The notes beneath the pieces were generated by a model, which saw nothing but the letters and a program-made list of their open reading frames with translations, ran no database searches and was not told the origin of the DNA. From Marinicella algicola (GTDB lineage: Bacteria > Pseudomonadota > Gammaproteobacteria > Xanthomonadales > Marinicellaceae), in assembly GCF_028401385.1 (NCBI RefSeq), contig NZ_JAQOMR010000001.1, positions 2,854,501 through 2,918,500 on the forward strand: a stretch of 64,000 bases of DNA, written 5' to 3'. Within the stretch, counting starts at the first letter, position 1. Each line of letters begins with the position of its first letter. A program made the position numbers and the translations under genes. Of this stretch, positions 39,155-52,103 are shown piece by piece.

Positions 39155-40668
39155 GCACGCCCGTCGTCGTCATCGGCTCCGGGATTGGCGGGCTTGTCAC
39201 GGCTCTCGCGCTTGCCCTCAGCCGGTTCTGCTGGTGACCAGGGCAGCACTCGGCGCCCAGACTTCGACCGGCTGGGCGCAAGGCGGCATTGCCGCAGCCC
39301 TCGGCGATGATGACAGCGCTGCGCTTCACCTCGACAACACGCTTGCCGCCGGCGACGGGCTTTGCGACCGGAAGGCGGCAGAGACCATTCTCGCGGCAGC
39401 CCCCGATGCCATAGCCTTTCTGGAGCGACACGGCGTCGCCTTTGACCACAATGCCGATGGCAGCTTCGCCTTTGGCCTGGAAGCCGCCCATACGCGCCGC
39501 CGCATCCTCCATGCCGGCGGCGATGCCACGGGTGCAGCCGTTATAACTGCATTGACGCAGGCCGTTTCTGCAACACCGTCCGTCACCGTCATGCCGGATA
39601 CCGAAGTCCGGCGGCTCATTGTCGCTGATGACGAAATTCGCGGTCTGCTCTGTGAACGGCATGGACAGCCGCTCGCGCTCGCAACCAACCGCGTGGTGAT
39701 GGCGACCGGCGGCGTTGGCGGGCTCTACGAGACATCCACCAATCCGTCCGGAAATTTCGGTCAGGGCATCATGCTGGCGGCGCGCGCTGGTGCCGCCCTT
39801 GCCGATATGGAGTTCATCCAGTTCCACCCGACAGCCCTTGCCACCGATATCCGCCCGCTGCCGCTCATCAGCGAGGCCGTGCGCGGCGAAGGCGCAATTC
39901 TGGTGAACGAGAACGGCGAACGGTTTCTGGCGACAACACCGGGCGCAGAGCTTGCGCCACGCGACATCGTCGCCCGGGCCATCGCTGCCGAAATCGCCCG
40001 CGGTGGCCGGGTGTTTCTCGATGCCAGACAGGCGCTCGGTAACCGCTTTGCCGCGCGTTTTCCTCGATTGCCGCAATCTGCGCAAAAGCCGGCATAAATC
40101 CCGCAGAAGATCTCATACCGGTCCGCCCGGCCGAGCATTACTGCATGGGCGGCATTGCCACCGATTTTCGCGCGCGCAGCACGCTCTCCGGCCTCTGGGC
40201 CATTGGCGAATGTGCCGCTTCCGGGCTTCACGGCGCCAACCGGCTTGCCAGCAACTCACTTCTGGAGGCTGCCGTCACCGGCCTTGCCGCCGCCCGGGAT
40301 ATCTCGCGCCTTCCGGAACGCCCGGACCTGCCGCTGCCGCAGGCAATGCTTTTGCCGCCACCGGACATTGCGGCCGTGCGCAATATCGTTTCGCGCGCAC
40401 TCGGCGTGCTGCGCCATGGCGCTGATCTGCAAGATGCCATCGACATCCTGACGCCACTCGCCGAAGGCGAAAAGCGGCATCCGACCCGGCTCTTGTGGCA
40501 CTGGCGGTCGCCGTCTTCGCGTATCAGCGCGCGGAATCACGCGGCGGCCACGCGCGCAGTGATTATCCGGCGAGAGACGCGCGCTCCGTACGGCAGATGA
40601 TGACGCTGCCGCAGGTCCTTGCCGCCGCACAAGCGCTTTGCCATTCCCCTTATCAAAGGAGCGCCTGA
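39151..40668 (+). CDS. nadB: L-aspartate oxidase, three frameshifts
   Basis: FAD enzyme that makes iminoaspartate for NadA. About 506 residues when bridged. FAD site VVVIGSGIGGLVTALALA, QTSTGWAQGGIAAAL, HAGGDATGAAVI, ATGGVGGLYETSTNP, MEFIQFHPTAL, HYCMGGIATDFRARS, GECAASGLHGANRLASNSLL. Shifts lie near 39222 (short loss between ALALS and PVLLVTRA), near 40065 (before SIAAICAKAGINPAEDL) and near 40490 (before ALAVAVFAYQRAESRGGH). Overlaps nadA and ends one base before nadC starts. Confidence 0.92.
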
Positions 40669-40669
40669 C

Positions 40670-41527
40670 ATGCTGGCACCTCTCCCCCGCCTCCTCATCG
40701 AGCCCGCTGTGCACCGCGCGCTCGAGGAAGACCTTGGTCTGGCTGGTGACATCACCGCCAGCGCCGTCATACCGGCTGACCATCGCTCGACCGTGATGAT
40801 GGTGGCGCGAAAGCCGGGCGTGATTGCCGGACTTGATGCCGCCGATTGCGCCTTTAACCTCGTCGACCCGGATATCCGCCTGACCCGCCATGTCGAAGAC
40901 GGACAGCGTGTAACACCCGGTACGACGGTCGCGACCGTCATCGGCGCCTCCCGCGCGCTTCTGACAGGCGAACGCGCGGCGCTGAATTTCCTCGGCCACC
41001 TCTCCGGCATTGCAACGGTCACCAGAGGCATCGTCGACGCCGTCTCGGGCACCGGCGCCAGCATCGTCTGCACCCGCAAGACGACACCGGGGCTCAGGGC
41101 GCTGGAAAAATACGCAGTCAAAGCCGGCGGCGGCGGCAATCACCGCTTTTCGCTGGCCGATGCCGTGCTGATCAAGGACAATCACATCGCCATTGCCGGT
41201 GACATCGCCACAACCATCAGACGGGCGAAAGCCAATGCCGGCCACATGGTCAAAATCGAGGTGGAGGTCGACACACTCGACCAGCTGAAAGCGGCCATGG
41301 CCGAGGGCGTCGACGCGGTTCTTCTCGACAACATGTCACCGGAAACGCTGCACCGGGCGGTGGAGATTGTCGACGGACGCGCCATCACCGAAGCCTCGGG
41401 CGGGATCACACCGGAAACGGCGGACGCCATCGCCAAGGCCGGCGTCGATCTCATTTCCATCGGCTGGCTCACCCATTCGGCACCGGTACTGGACATTGGC
41501 CTCGATTATAAAAACGCCGAAAACTGA
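40670..41527 (+). CDS. nadC: Nicotinate-nucleotide pyrophosphorylase (carboxylating)
   Basis: 285 residues, intact. Converts quinolinate and PRPP to nicotinate mononucleotide. Features: EDLGLAGDITASAVIP, TGERAALNFLGHLSGIAT, CTRKTTPGLRALEKYAVKAG (quoted as the catalytic CTRKTTPG block), GGGNHRFSLADAVLIKDNH, KIEVEVDTLDQ, VLLDNMSPE and EASGGI. Start MLAPLPRLL at 40670 sits one base after the nadB stop. Confidence 0.96.
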   Translation: MLAPLPRLLIEPAVHRALEEDLGLAGDITASAVIPADHRSTVMMVARKPGVIAGLDAADCAFNLVDPDIRLTRHVEDGQRVTPGTTVATVIGASRALLTGERAALNFLGHLSGIATVTRGIVDAVSGTGASIVCTRKTTPGLRALEKYAVKAGGGGNHRFSLADAVLIKDNHIAIAGDIATTIRRAKANAGHMVKIEVEVDTLDQLKAAMAEGVDAVLLDNMSPETLHRAVEIVDGRAITEASGGITPETADAIAKAGVDLISIGWLTHSAPVLDIGLDYKNAEN

Positions 41528-41582
41528 ACCGGTCAGGCTTTTCGCCCGTATCTCTTCTTAACGTCATGAGAGGAGAAGTCAT

Positions 41583-41957
41583 GTGACCAACAGAACCGGA
41601 ATTTTGTTTGCTCTTCCATTGCTGGCGGTGCCCGCACTTGCCGACGCATCCGATATTACAGGCGTCTGGGCGCGCGGCGACGGCAAGGCAAGGGTGCGTG
41701 TCGACCGATGCGGGGAAGATCTCTGCGCGACCAATATCTGGGTGAAGCCCGGCATCCGCAATGAACGTGTCGGAGACAAGCTCGTCATGGATATCGAGCC
41801 GGTTTCGCAACTTCGCTTCGAAGGTAAGGCCCGCGATGTGCGGCGCGGGATGACCTATTCCATGGAAATCTTTCTTGACGGCACCGCAATGCGCACACGC
41901 GGGTGCGTTCTGGGCAAGCTGATCTGCAAAAGTGCCCACTGGAGGAACATGAACTGA
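41583..41957 (+). CDS. DUF2147 family exported protein
   Basis: 124 residues. Signal peptide TNRTGILFALPLLAVPALADA, then the DUF2147 pattern ITGVWARGDGKARVRVDRCGEDLC, GDKLVMDIEP and SMEIFLDGTAMRTRGCVLGKLICKS in part (RTRGCVLGKLICKS); the paired cysteines are typical. GTG start at 41583, since ATG 41581 is followed by TGA. AGGAGA precedes it. Function unknown; periplasmic. Confidence 0.8.
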   Translation: MTNRTGILFALPLLAVPALADASDITGVWARGDGKARVRVDRCGEDLCATNIWVKPGIRNERVGDKLVMDIEPVSQLRFEGKARDVRRGMTYSMEIFLDGTAMRTRGCVLGKLICKSAHWRNMN

Positions 41958-41961
41958 AGCT

Positions 41962-43785
41962 TCAAAGCCCGTAATACCAAGGCGCCAGCAGCGAAAACGC
42001 AATGGTGATGATAGCGATCAAAGGTATGCCGGCGCGCAGGAAATCGCTGAAGCTATAGTGGCCCGGCCCCATGACCATGAGATTGGTCTGATAGGCAATC
42101 GGCGTGGCGAAGGAACAATTCGCCGCATAGATGACCGCCGCCGCGAACACTTCAGGCGGAGCACCGATCCGACGCGCCATGTCGAGCGCGATCGGGATGA
42201 ACAGCGCCGCGGCCGCATTATTGGACAGAACATTGGTCAACAGCGCCACGGCAACAAAAAGCAAGGCCAGAATAACCGGAACCGAGCTGCCGCCACCAAG
42301 CCCGATAATGGTTTCCGCGATCAGGCGCGCACCGCCGGTCGCCTCCAGCGCCGTCGCCATGGCGATGGAAGCACCGACAAGCAGGAATATCTGCCGGTCG
42401 AAGGCGCGTGCTGCCTGCTGCAGGGTCAGGCAGCCAAAAACGATCATCAGCAGTGCGCCGGCCACCGAATTGACAACCATGGGCGAAAGGCCAGTCGCAG
42501 AAAGCACGACGATTGCCGCGAAAATCACGCTCGCAATCAGGGCCTTGTCCGCGGCGGCACACTCTCGGCCGAATGCTCGAGCAACAGCAGGTCGTGATTT
42601 CCGCGCATCGACATGACGTCGTTTTCATTACCGCCGAAAAGCAGCGTATCTCCTGCCTCGAAGCGCAACTGGGACAGCGGCGCGCGGGTCATGCGGCTTT
42701 TCCGCCGAACACCGAAAACCGACACGTTGAAACGTTGCTGGATACCGCTGAAGCGAACAGACCGTCCCTCGAACAGCGAGCCAGGCGCAATCACAGCCTC
42801 GGCAAGGTGATAATGCGGGCCAACCTTGCGGTCGCTTGCCGGCATCGCACCGTCCGGCGGCGCGGACAGGCTGATTTCGCCCTTGGCGAGCATGTCCATG
42901 AACGACTTTCGAGTGCCCGCCACCTGCAACCGGTCGCCGGCCCCCAGAGCCAGTCCGTCATCAAAAGGCGGCAGCAGGACCTTGCCGTCACGGGACAGCG
43001 CATGCAGCGACATCGGCGTCAGATTGGGGAAAAAGCCTGACCGGGCGGTGTCGCCGATAAAGCGGCTGGAGGGGTGCAGCACGATCTCCCCAGGAACTGG
43101 ATGCCGGTGCTTTCCATGCCCGCCTTCTGTTCGGAGCGCTCGCTGCCCAGAATGCGCGGCAGGAAGAAAAGAACATAGATATAGCCGATCCCGGCGAGAA
43201 TAACGCCCATGCCGGTGATATCGAAAAACCCGATTTCCAAGCCTTCCTTCGATGCCATGCCGGCTGCGATCAGATTGGTCGAAGACCCGATCATCGTCGT
43301 CATGCCGCCCAGAATGGTGATGAACGACAGCGGCATGAAGATCTGGTAGGCTGGCAGCCGGAAGCGCGCCGCAAGCGAGGTGAGTACAGGAATGAAAATC
43401 ACCACCACGGGCGTATTGTTCAGAAACGCCGACGTTATGCCGGCAACCACAAGAATGATGGCGATCGAGAGCCGGGGATTGCCCCGTAGAACCGTCCGAT
43501 CCGGTTCGTGACACCTTCCAGCGCATCTGTTGCAAACAGCCCCTTGCCCACAATCAACAGCGCAAGAACAGTGATCAGCGCCGGAGAGGCGAAGCCCGAA
43601 AGCAGGGCATCGACGGAAACCCCTGAACCATTCGCCGGCGTGTAGGGCAAGGTGCCGAACAAAACGAGCAGACAGGCGATCGCGCCAATCGAAATACCCT
43701 CGACCGGGAAGCGGTCGAGTGAATAAAGAACGATTGTTCCGGCGATAATCGCCAATGTGGCAATGAGATGAAAATTCTCAACCAA
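41962..43785 (-). CDS. SLC13/DASS-type transporter with RCK_C (TrkA-C) domains, several frameshifts
   Basis: About 607 residues when bridged. N-terminal membrane half (HLIATLAIIAGTIVLYSLDR, ALLIVGKGLFATDAL, SAFLNNTPVVVIFIPVL with SNT-like motif, TTMIGSSTNLIAAGM), two cytoplasmic RCK_C domains (LPPFDDGLALGAGDRLQVAG; FEAGDTLLFGGNENDVM), and a C-terminal half (LTNVLSNNAAAALFIPIAL, NCSFATPIAYQTNLMVMGPG). This is the SLC13/sulfate-permease-like SAC1 layout; substrates may be sulfate or dicarboxylates. Breaks lie near 43475, 43100 and 42530, all removed by single bases. Stands alone, convergent with the DUF2147 gene. Confidence 0.8.
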
Positions 43786-44337
43786 GTCCGGGCCTCATGG
43801 CCGAATGAAAGCAGGTCTTAATCAGAAGACGGTGGGGCGAATGTATCAAATAAGACCACAGCTTATCAGGAAATCAGCGCTTTGAAACGCGCCTGCAGCG
43901 CGGATATTGGACGCTTTTCAAAAACTGCGCAACCCTTTGCAGAAGCGGATCATCGGGTTTGATGCCTTCCAACGCCGGGCCGAACCTTCAAAGTGCCTGC
44001 CACTTTTCAGTGTGGCCGCATTTTACCCAAACTTGGTATTTATCGGCCACACCAGAAGTGCACTGACACTGAATTCAAGGTTTGGCTGGATGAAGCCCAA
44101 CAGGAAAGGCACCTGCATGAAGATGGCATGCTTCCCCGCATTCTTATCGCGCATGAAGCTATCGCGGCTGATCACAAAGGTCTTGAGCAGGCCTCTCTCA
44201 TTTCCGTGCGCACCATTTTCGGCGCAGGCAAAAAACGCGATGGCAATCGGCGTAATGAAAAATTTACCCTGCGCACAGTATTTTGCTGTCAGAGAACAGA
44301 CACACCGTCTTTGAGTATTGCGTAGGAAGTGTGCCTC
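43786..44337. other. Intergenic region without a supported gene
   Basis: 552 bp. Overlapping frames on both strands around 43907-44361 carry no motif, and neither has a ribosome site. It probably contains the promoters of the divergent transporter and tlde1 genes. Confidence 0.5.
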
Positions 44338-45453
44338 GTGAAGACGAATAAGTATAGACATCCCTATCGCACCGCCCGTAAACGGGGCGGCCTGTGGAGG
44401 CTTGCTGCAGCCGCTGCCGTCCTTGTTGTCATGGGCGCTGCGATTGCTATGATAGCCGCCTCACCGATCATCTCAGCCACCATGGCTGACCCCCGTCTTG
44501 CCAGCACACGCGGCTTCGACCTTCGGGTCAACCCTGCCTTCACCGCGCCGCCACGCGCCAAGAGCACAAAAGCATCCCGGCTTCTTGCAGCGCGGGAAGG
44601 CCAGGGACGCACGAGAAACCTTCAGGCTGACGATATCCGAATGTCCTATCTCAAGCCGAAGCTGCAGAGTTCAGGTCAGTCGGCGCTTGCCGATTGGCAG
44701 CGCGCACTGGTCAACAGGCAGATTGCTGAAAATGCAGGTTCGGAAACCCTGCTTGCCGGTTTACCTCCAGAGCTTATTCGCAAATCTCCGTCCATCGTCG
44801 AGACCCCGTCAAACAGCTCGGTCAGAACCGCGCTTGTCGCACCGTCTTCGCGCCCGACGAGCGCCACCGACGAGGCCGGCAGCGCCTTTCAACTCGTGCT
44901 TCAGGGTGCCGAGGATTCCAGGCTCGGTCCCGGCGAGGTTCCAACGCCCGAAAAACGTCCGGCAGCACTGACGCTCGCCTATGCCGATTTCGGCCACGAC
45001 AATCTCGAAGGTATTTTCGGGGAAGTGCCTGAACGCACGTCGAAAGTTGCCGTCTACGATATCGCCGCCGGCAAAGTCTACATGCCCGATGGTGAGGTGA
45101 TGGAGGCCCATTCCGGCAAGGGCAAATACCGGGATGATCCGGAATACACCCATGTCAAAATGGCCGGCGCCGTACCGGCGGCCACCTACAAGCTGACCAT
45201 GCGGGAATCGCTTTTCCACGGCGTTCCGGCGCTGCGGATGACCTCTGTCGATGGCACGCACCCGCTGGGGCGCACAGGCATCCTGGCCCATACCTACATG
45301 CTGCGCACGCCCGGCGATTCCCATGGCTGCCTCGTGTTCAAGGACTATTACAAGTTCCTGAAGGCCTACAAGGCCAACAAGGTCGACTACATCGTCGCCG
45401 TGCCGAGCCTGAGGGACGGGATCAGCACGCAGCTTGCAAGCCGCACAAGCTGA
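44338..45453 (+). CDS. Membrane-anchored protein with C-terminal DUF2778 (tlde1, L,D-transpeptidase-like) domain
   Basis: About 371 residues. N-terminal membrane anchor (LWRLAAAAAVLVVMGAAIAM) after a basic start, a long low-complexity linker rich in Ser, Ala and Pro, then a DUF2778 domain from about residue 230: VAVYDIAAGKVYMPDGEVME, HVKMAGAVPAATYKLTMRE, LFHGVPALRMT, and the catalytic-type HTYMLRTPGDSHGCLVFKDY with Cys after His-Gly. Related domains occur in T6SS effector Tlde1, but anchored rhizobial forms are more likely cell-wall enzymes of the periplasm. GTG 44338 is nine bases after AGGAAG. Single gene, followed by a terminator. Confidence 0.75.
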   Translation: MKTNKYRHPYRTARKRGGLWRLAAAAAVLVVMGAAIAMIAASPIISATMADPRLASTRGFDLRVNPAFTAPPRAKSTKASRLLAAREGQGRTRNLQADDIRMSYLKPKLQSSGQSALADWQRALVNRQIAENAGSETLLAGLPPELIRKSPSIVETPSNSSVRTALVAPSSRPTSATDEAGSAFQLVLQGAEDSRLGPGEVPTPEKRPAALTLAYADFGHDNLEGIFGEVPERTSKVAVYDIAAGKVYMPDGEVMEAHSGKGKYRDDPEYTHVKMAGAVPAATYKLTMRESLFHGVPALRMTSVDGTHPLGRTGILAHTYMLRTPGDSHGCLVFKDYYKFLKAYKANKVDYIVAVPSLRDGISTQLASRTS

Positions 45454-45476
45454 CCGGCTTCGACGTGACTGAAAAC

Positions 45477-45511
45477 AAAAACGGCGGCTCCGCAGAGAAC
45501 CGCCGTTTTTT
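45477..45511. terminator. Bidirectional intrinsic terminator between tlde1-domain gene and nrdF
   Basis: Arms AAAAACGGCGG (45477-45487) and CCGCCGTTTTT (45500-45510) with a 12-nt loop, flanked by A and T runs on both sides. It lies between two convergent genes and suits both. Confidence 0.85.
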
Positions 45512-45535
45512 ACTTTTAGAGCCCAACAAGGCTGA

Positions 45536-48730
<3,195 letters not shown>

Positions 48731-48732
48731 CC

Positions 48733-49125
48733 TCAGTTCTGCCGTTTCCAAAACTCTTCCAGTCCCTGTCTGACGTTGATGACATCCTCTTGCGTGCCGA
48801 GAAGCTCGAAACGGTAGAGGTACGGTACCTTGCATTTGGCCGCGATAATGTCGCCGGCTATGCCATAGGTATTGCCGAAATTCGTGTTCCCGGAGGCAAT
48901 GACGCCACGGATCAGCGCCCTGTTCTCCGGATTGTTGAGGAAGCGGATAACCGGTTTCGGTACAGCGCCCGCGCCGTCGCCGCCCGCATAGGTCGGCACG
49001 ACCAGAACATAGGGCTCCTCCACCGTTTCCGTATCGCCCTGCGGGCCGAGGCGCCTGGCTTCAAGTCCGGTCTTCGAAACGAAACGATGTGTATTGCCCG
49101 TGGCGCTGGAATAATAGACAAGCAT
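48733..49125 (-). CDS. nrdI: Flavodoxin-like NrdI
   Basis: 130 residues, intact. Flavoprotein that supplies oxidant for assembling the NrdF manganese cofactor. Flavin loop [29 protein letters not shown], and [14 protein letters not shown] are diagnostic. Met 49125 has AGGGG about nine bases upstream; the longer frame to 49173 adds nothing conserved. Between nrdH and nrdE as usual. Confidence 0.95.
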   Translation of the reverse strand: MLVYYSSATGNTHRFVSKTGLEARRLGPQGDTETVEEPYVLVVPTYAGGDGAGAVPKPVIRFLNNPENRALIRGVIASGNTNFGNTYGIAGDIIAAKCKVPYLYRFELLGTQEDVINVRQGLEEFWKRQN

Positions 49126-49252
49126 GCCCGTTATCCCCTTCCTCTTCACCATCACGGCGCGCCCAACTGACACGCCGTTAAATCAACCGTGCGCTGCCGC
49201 GACAGACGCCTCTTTCAGATTGCGCCGGCCAAGTGCCGCCCGCGCATCATGT

Positions 49253-49474
49253 TCACGCGAGGGTGCCGATCATGTCCGGACGGAAGCCGGACCAATGCTG
49301 CTCGCCGGCGACGACAACCGGTACCTGGCGATAGCCCATGCCGACGACGTGGTCATAGGCATCATTGTCTATCGACACATCGACGATTTCATAGTCGAGG
49401 CCCTTGCGCTCGAGCGCACGGGTCGTTGCATTGCACTGCACGCAGGCCGGTTTGGAATAGACAGTAATTTTCAT
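49253..49474 (-). CDS. nrdH: Glutaredoxin-like NrdH redoxin
   Basis: 73 residues, intact. Hydrogen donor for NrdEF, with active-site CVQC in VYSKPACVQCNATTRAL and the C-terminal GEQHWSGFRPDMIG that favours thioredoxin reductase over glutathione. Start MKITVYSKP (49474). First gene of nrdHIEF, with a leader of about 350 bp from the NrdR boxes. Confidence 0.96.
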   Translation of the reverse strand: MKITVYSKPACVQCNATTRALERKGLDYEIVDVSIDNDAYDHVVGMGYRQVPVVVAGEQHWSGFRPDMIGTLA

Positions 49475-50156
49475 CGTTATCCTCGCATCACTATTTTTCA
49501 AAAGCACCACCGGCAAAACCGCTGACGCTTTTCCGCGCATCTGACGAGACGGGCAATGTTGAAAGCCAACAAACCGCGCCTCAGGGCCTGACCATTGCCG
49601 GCACAGGCCGGTTGAAACCGAAGCGGTTGTAAGCCGTCACCGCCACCATCTCTCAACAGTCTCCTCGAACATATTGACCGGGCTACATTTTCTGGTCCTC
49701 GAAAAATCGGCACAACACGCGTTGTTCACAGGGAACACCACTTCGACACATGCTTATGAGGACTCAAAAACTGAAAACCGGACGCTGCTGACGCATCAGC
49801 TTGATCTCGACAGAATCACCATAACACAATATCTACGAACTGAAATGCCCGAACAGACTATATATAGTGTTTCGTGGCTCTGTTTTCCACATTCACAGTT
49901 AACAGGATATGACAGGGAAAAAGCTGTCGCACACGGGCTTTTCCAAAACGGTAAGCGCCGACCGGGCGAATCGGTGTGACTAAAAAACGATGGTTGGCAA
50001 GATGACTGCTTGCCCAGGGCAACAGCTACCAACCTTTGGTTGAACCGACATACACGCAGGCTTTCTTCCACGCTTTCCACAGGCACCGAAAACCGATGCC
50101 AGTCGATCCGAAAACACCGCGGCCTGGGTCAGTCGGACAGATCGCGAATGCGAAGC
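49475..50156. other. Leader and promoter region between surf1 and nrdH
   Basis: 682 bp. The NrdR box pair lies at 49824-49870. The 350 bp between it and nrdH contains frames without motifs; it may be a long untranslated leader. I see no convincing RNA gene in it. Confidence 0.5.
49824..49870 (-). promoter_or_regulatory. Tandem NrdR boxes controlling nrdHIEF
   Basis: acacaatatctacgaa (49824-49839) and agactatatatagtgt (49855-49870) resemble the NrdR consensus ACACWATATATWGTGT; their starts are 31 bp apart, the spacing typical of NrdR box pairs. Placed upstream of nrdH, they should mediate repression by NrdR when dATP is high. Confidence 0.75.
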
Positions 50157-50905
50157 CTAATCATCATCGTCGTCCGGTAGGAATGGCTTGCCCCAAACGC
50201 CCTCAAAACGCAGCACCAGCACATAGACAAACACTGTACCGAGCGCCATCGCGAACCACGTCAGCGCATAGCTCAGATGTGCGTTGCGAAACTTCACCAC
50301 GGTCAACCCGCCAATCGGATAACCGCCGCTATTGATGGTGTTGTCCGCATCGATGAAGTAGGGGCGGCCGGCATCAGCCCCTTGGTCGCCATGATTGAAC
50401 CAACGTCACGCCGGTACCAGTTGCCGTTTTTGGGGTCATTGGCGCGCGAAAACAGCCATCCCTTCTCCTCAGACATCCGCAAAAGTCCGGAGATCGTCAC
50501 TTCCCCTTCCGGCGCGACACGGGTCACCGGGTCACGCTTTTCCTCCGGAACAAAACCGCGATTGATCAGAACGAATGTGCCGTCTGGCCGCAAAAGCGGT
50601 GTCATCACGAAATAGCCAGGGCCAAGTTCGGTCGGGTAGTAGATTTGAACTTCCTGACTGTTGAGCAGCTTGCCCGTCGCAGTCACATGGCGGTAGGCGT
50701 CCTTTTCCCGCGTGATATCCGGCCACTCGGCAGGCCCCGGAGCAGGCACCGCCGGCGCCTCCACCCGCGTTTCGACGGCCTCGATCAACGAGAGTTTCCA
50801 CTGCAGACGGTATACCTGCCAGATGCCGAGCGCGACAAAACCGGTGAAAAGGGTCGCCGCGATGGCGGCGATGGCGATCAGACGTTTTCTGGAAGAAGCA
50901 GCCAT
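50157..50905 (-). CDS. surf1: SURF1 family cytochrome oxidase biogenesis protein, one frameshift
   Basis: About 249 residues. N-terminal membrane segment (LIAIAAIAATLFTGFVALGI) with the family motif LGIWQVYRLQWKLSLIE, periplasmic middle (FVLINRGFVPEEKR), and a second membrane segment near the end (ALTWFAMALGTVFVYVLVLR) after FRNAHLSYA. Shift near 50370 (before DAGRPYFIDADNTINSGGYP). Follows cyoD after a terminator. Assists assembly of heme-copper oxidases, here probably the bo3 oxidase. Confidence 0.9.
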
Positions 50906-50982
50906 TGGACAATTACCTTCGTCGTGACGACGGTTACCGTACCGCTCTAAACGCCCCGAAAGGCGTTGCGTCAACGGGTATC

Positions 50983-51021
50983 AAAACAAAAACGCCTCCC
51001 CGCAAAACCAACGGGGAGGCG
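50983..51021 (-). terminator. Intrinsic terminator after cyoD
   Basis: Ten-bp perfect stem CGCCTCCCCG (50993-51002) / CGGGGAGGCG (51012-51021), 9-nt loop, followed on the minus strand by TTTTTGTTTT. It ends the cyoABCD transcript; surf1 may be read through or from its own promoter. Confidence 0.85.
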
Positions 51022-51045
51022 GAATAGGTAACGGCAACAGACGTG

Positions 51046-51501
51046 CTACTGGCCCTGGATGACGATCTTTGCGGTCACACCGGCATCGCGCAGTTGCTGG
51101 GCGATCTCCGGGGTGGCGCAGACAATGGTGCCGTCGTCGAGATAGGTGTAGCCGCTTTCTGGCAGGGGCATCATGTATTTGTTCATGTTGTGCATGACCC
51201 AGAGCGAACCGGCCAACACGATCAGAAGCAGGATGAGGGCCAGAAGCGAGGCCGCCATGGTCCAGCCTTCTTCCTGATTGCTGCTCAGAAGCAGGAAGTA
51301 GCGCAGATGCACCAGGATCTGGGCCGCAGCACAGATCATGATCACCACCATCAGGAACGCCTTGCTCGTGATCACATCCGCCATCACCAGCCCGAAGGGA
51401 ATGATGGTGAGGACCGCCGCCAGGACGAAGCCCGTCATCAGCGCCTTGAAGCTGCCGTGACCGTGACTATCGTGGGACGCATGTTCGTTGACTGAGCTCA
51501 T
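51046..51501 (-). CDS. cyoD: Cytochrome o ubiquinol oxidase subunit IV
   Basis: 151 residues, intact. Three membrane segments (GFVLAAVLTIIPFGLVMADV, FLMVVIMICAAAQILVHLRY, SLLALILLLIVLAGSLWVMH) and the AQ-x-x-VH-x-x-[FY]-F motif of CyoD. A C-terminal extension (GYTYLDDGTIVCATPEIAQQ) is longer than in E. coli. Overlaps cyoC by ATGA. Confidence 0.93.
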   Translation of the reverse strand: MSSVNEHASHDSHGHGSFKALMTGFVLAAVLTIIPFGLVMADVITSKAFLMVVIMICAAAQILVHLRYFLLLSSNQEEGWTMAASLLALILLLIVLAGSLWVMHNMNKYMMPLPESGYTYLDDGTIVCATPEIAQQLRDAGVTAKIVIQGQ

Positions 51502-52103
51502 AGAACCACTCCCGTGAGATAGACAAGCGAGAAAACGCCGATCCAGACCAGATCAAGGAAATGCCAGAACATCGACAATGTTGCAGTGCGCCGGCGTGTT
51601 GCCTCGGTCAGCCCCTTGCGTGAAATCTGGACAAGCAGAACAATCAGCCAGATCGTTCCGAAGGTCACATGCAGGCCGTGTGTACCGACCAGTGTGAAAT
51701 AGGCCGACAGAAAGGCCGAACGATCCGGTGTCGCACCGAGTTCGATGAAATGATGGAACTCATAGACTTCCATCGCCAGAAAGCCGATGGCGAACAAGCC
51801 GGCGACGATAAGCCATTTCATCAGGCCAGCCTTGTCCCCCTTGTCCATCCGCAGCATGCCCATGCCGAAGGTGACCGAGGAAAACAGCAGAAGTGCTGTT
51901 TCGATCAGCGCAAAATCGAGTTCGAACAGATCCTGCGGTGCCGGACCGCCCGCATAGGAGCGACCGAGCACGGCGTAGGTTGCAAAGAGCGTACCAAAGA
52001 TCAGGCAGTCGCTCATGAGGTAGATCCAGAAGCCGAGCTGTGTCGGACTGCTGTGGGCGTGATCTTCGTGATGCGTATCGCCCGTCTGATCAGCGGTCGT
52101 CAT
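51498..52103 (-). CDS. cyoC: Cytochrome o ubiquinol oxidase subunit III
   Basis: 201 residues, intact, five membrane segments as expected. [20 protein letters not shown] at the start, [29 protein letters not shown] and the closing [16 protein letters not shown] are subunit III signatures. Overlaps cyoB by four bases. Confidence 0.95.
   Translation of the reverse strand: MTTADQTGDTHHEDHAHSSPTQLGFWIYLMSDCLIFGTLFATYAVLGRSYAGGPAPQDLFELDFALIETALLLFSSVTFGMGMLRMDKGDKAGLMKWLIVAGLFAIGFLAMEVYEFHHFIELGATPDRSAFLSAYFTLVGTHGLHVTFGTIWLIVLLVQISRKGLTEATRRRTATLSMFWHFLDLVWIGVFSLVYLTGVVL

Noticed and set aside
44023..44361. A 112-codon minus-strand frame between the transporter and tlde1 genes
   Set aside because: Overlaps the start of the tlde1-domain gene, no ribosome site, no motif.
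49498..49713. Small gene between nrdH and the NrdR boxes
   Set aside because: Frames on minus are interrupted and carry no motif or ribosome site; kept as leader region.
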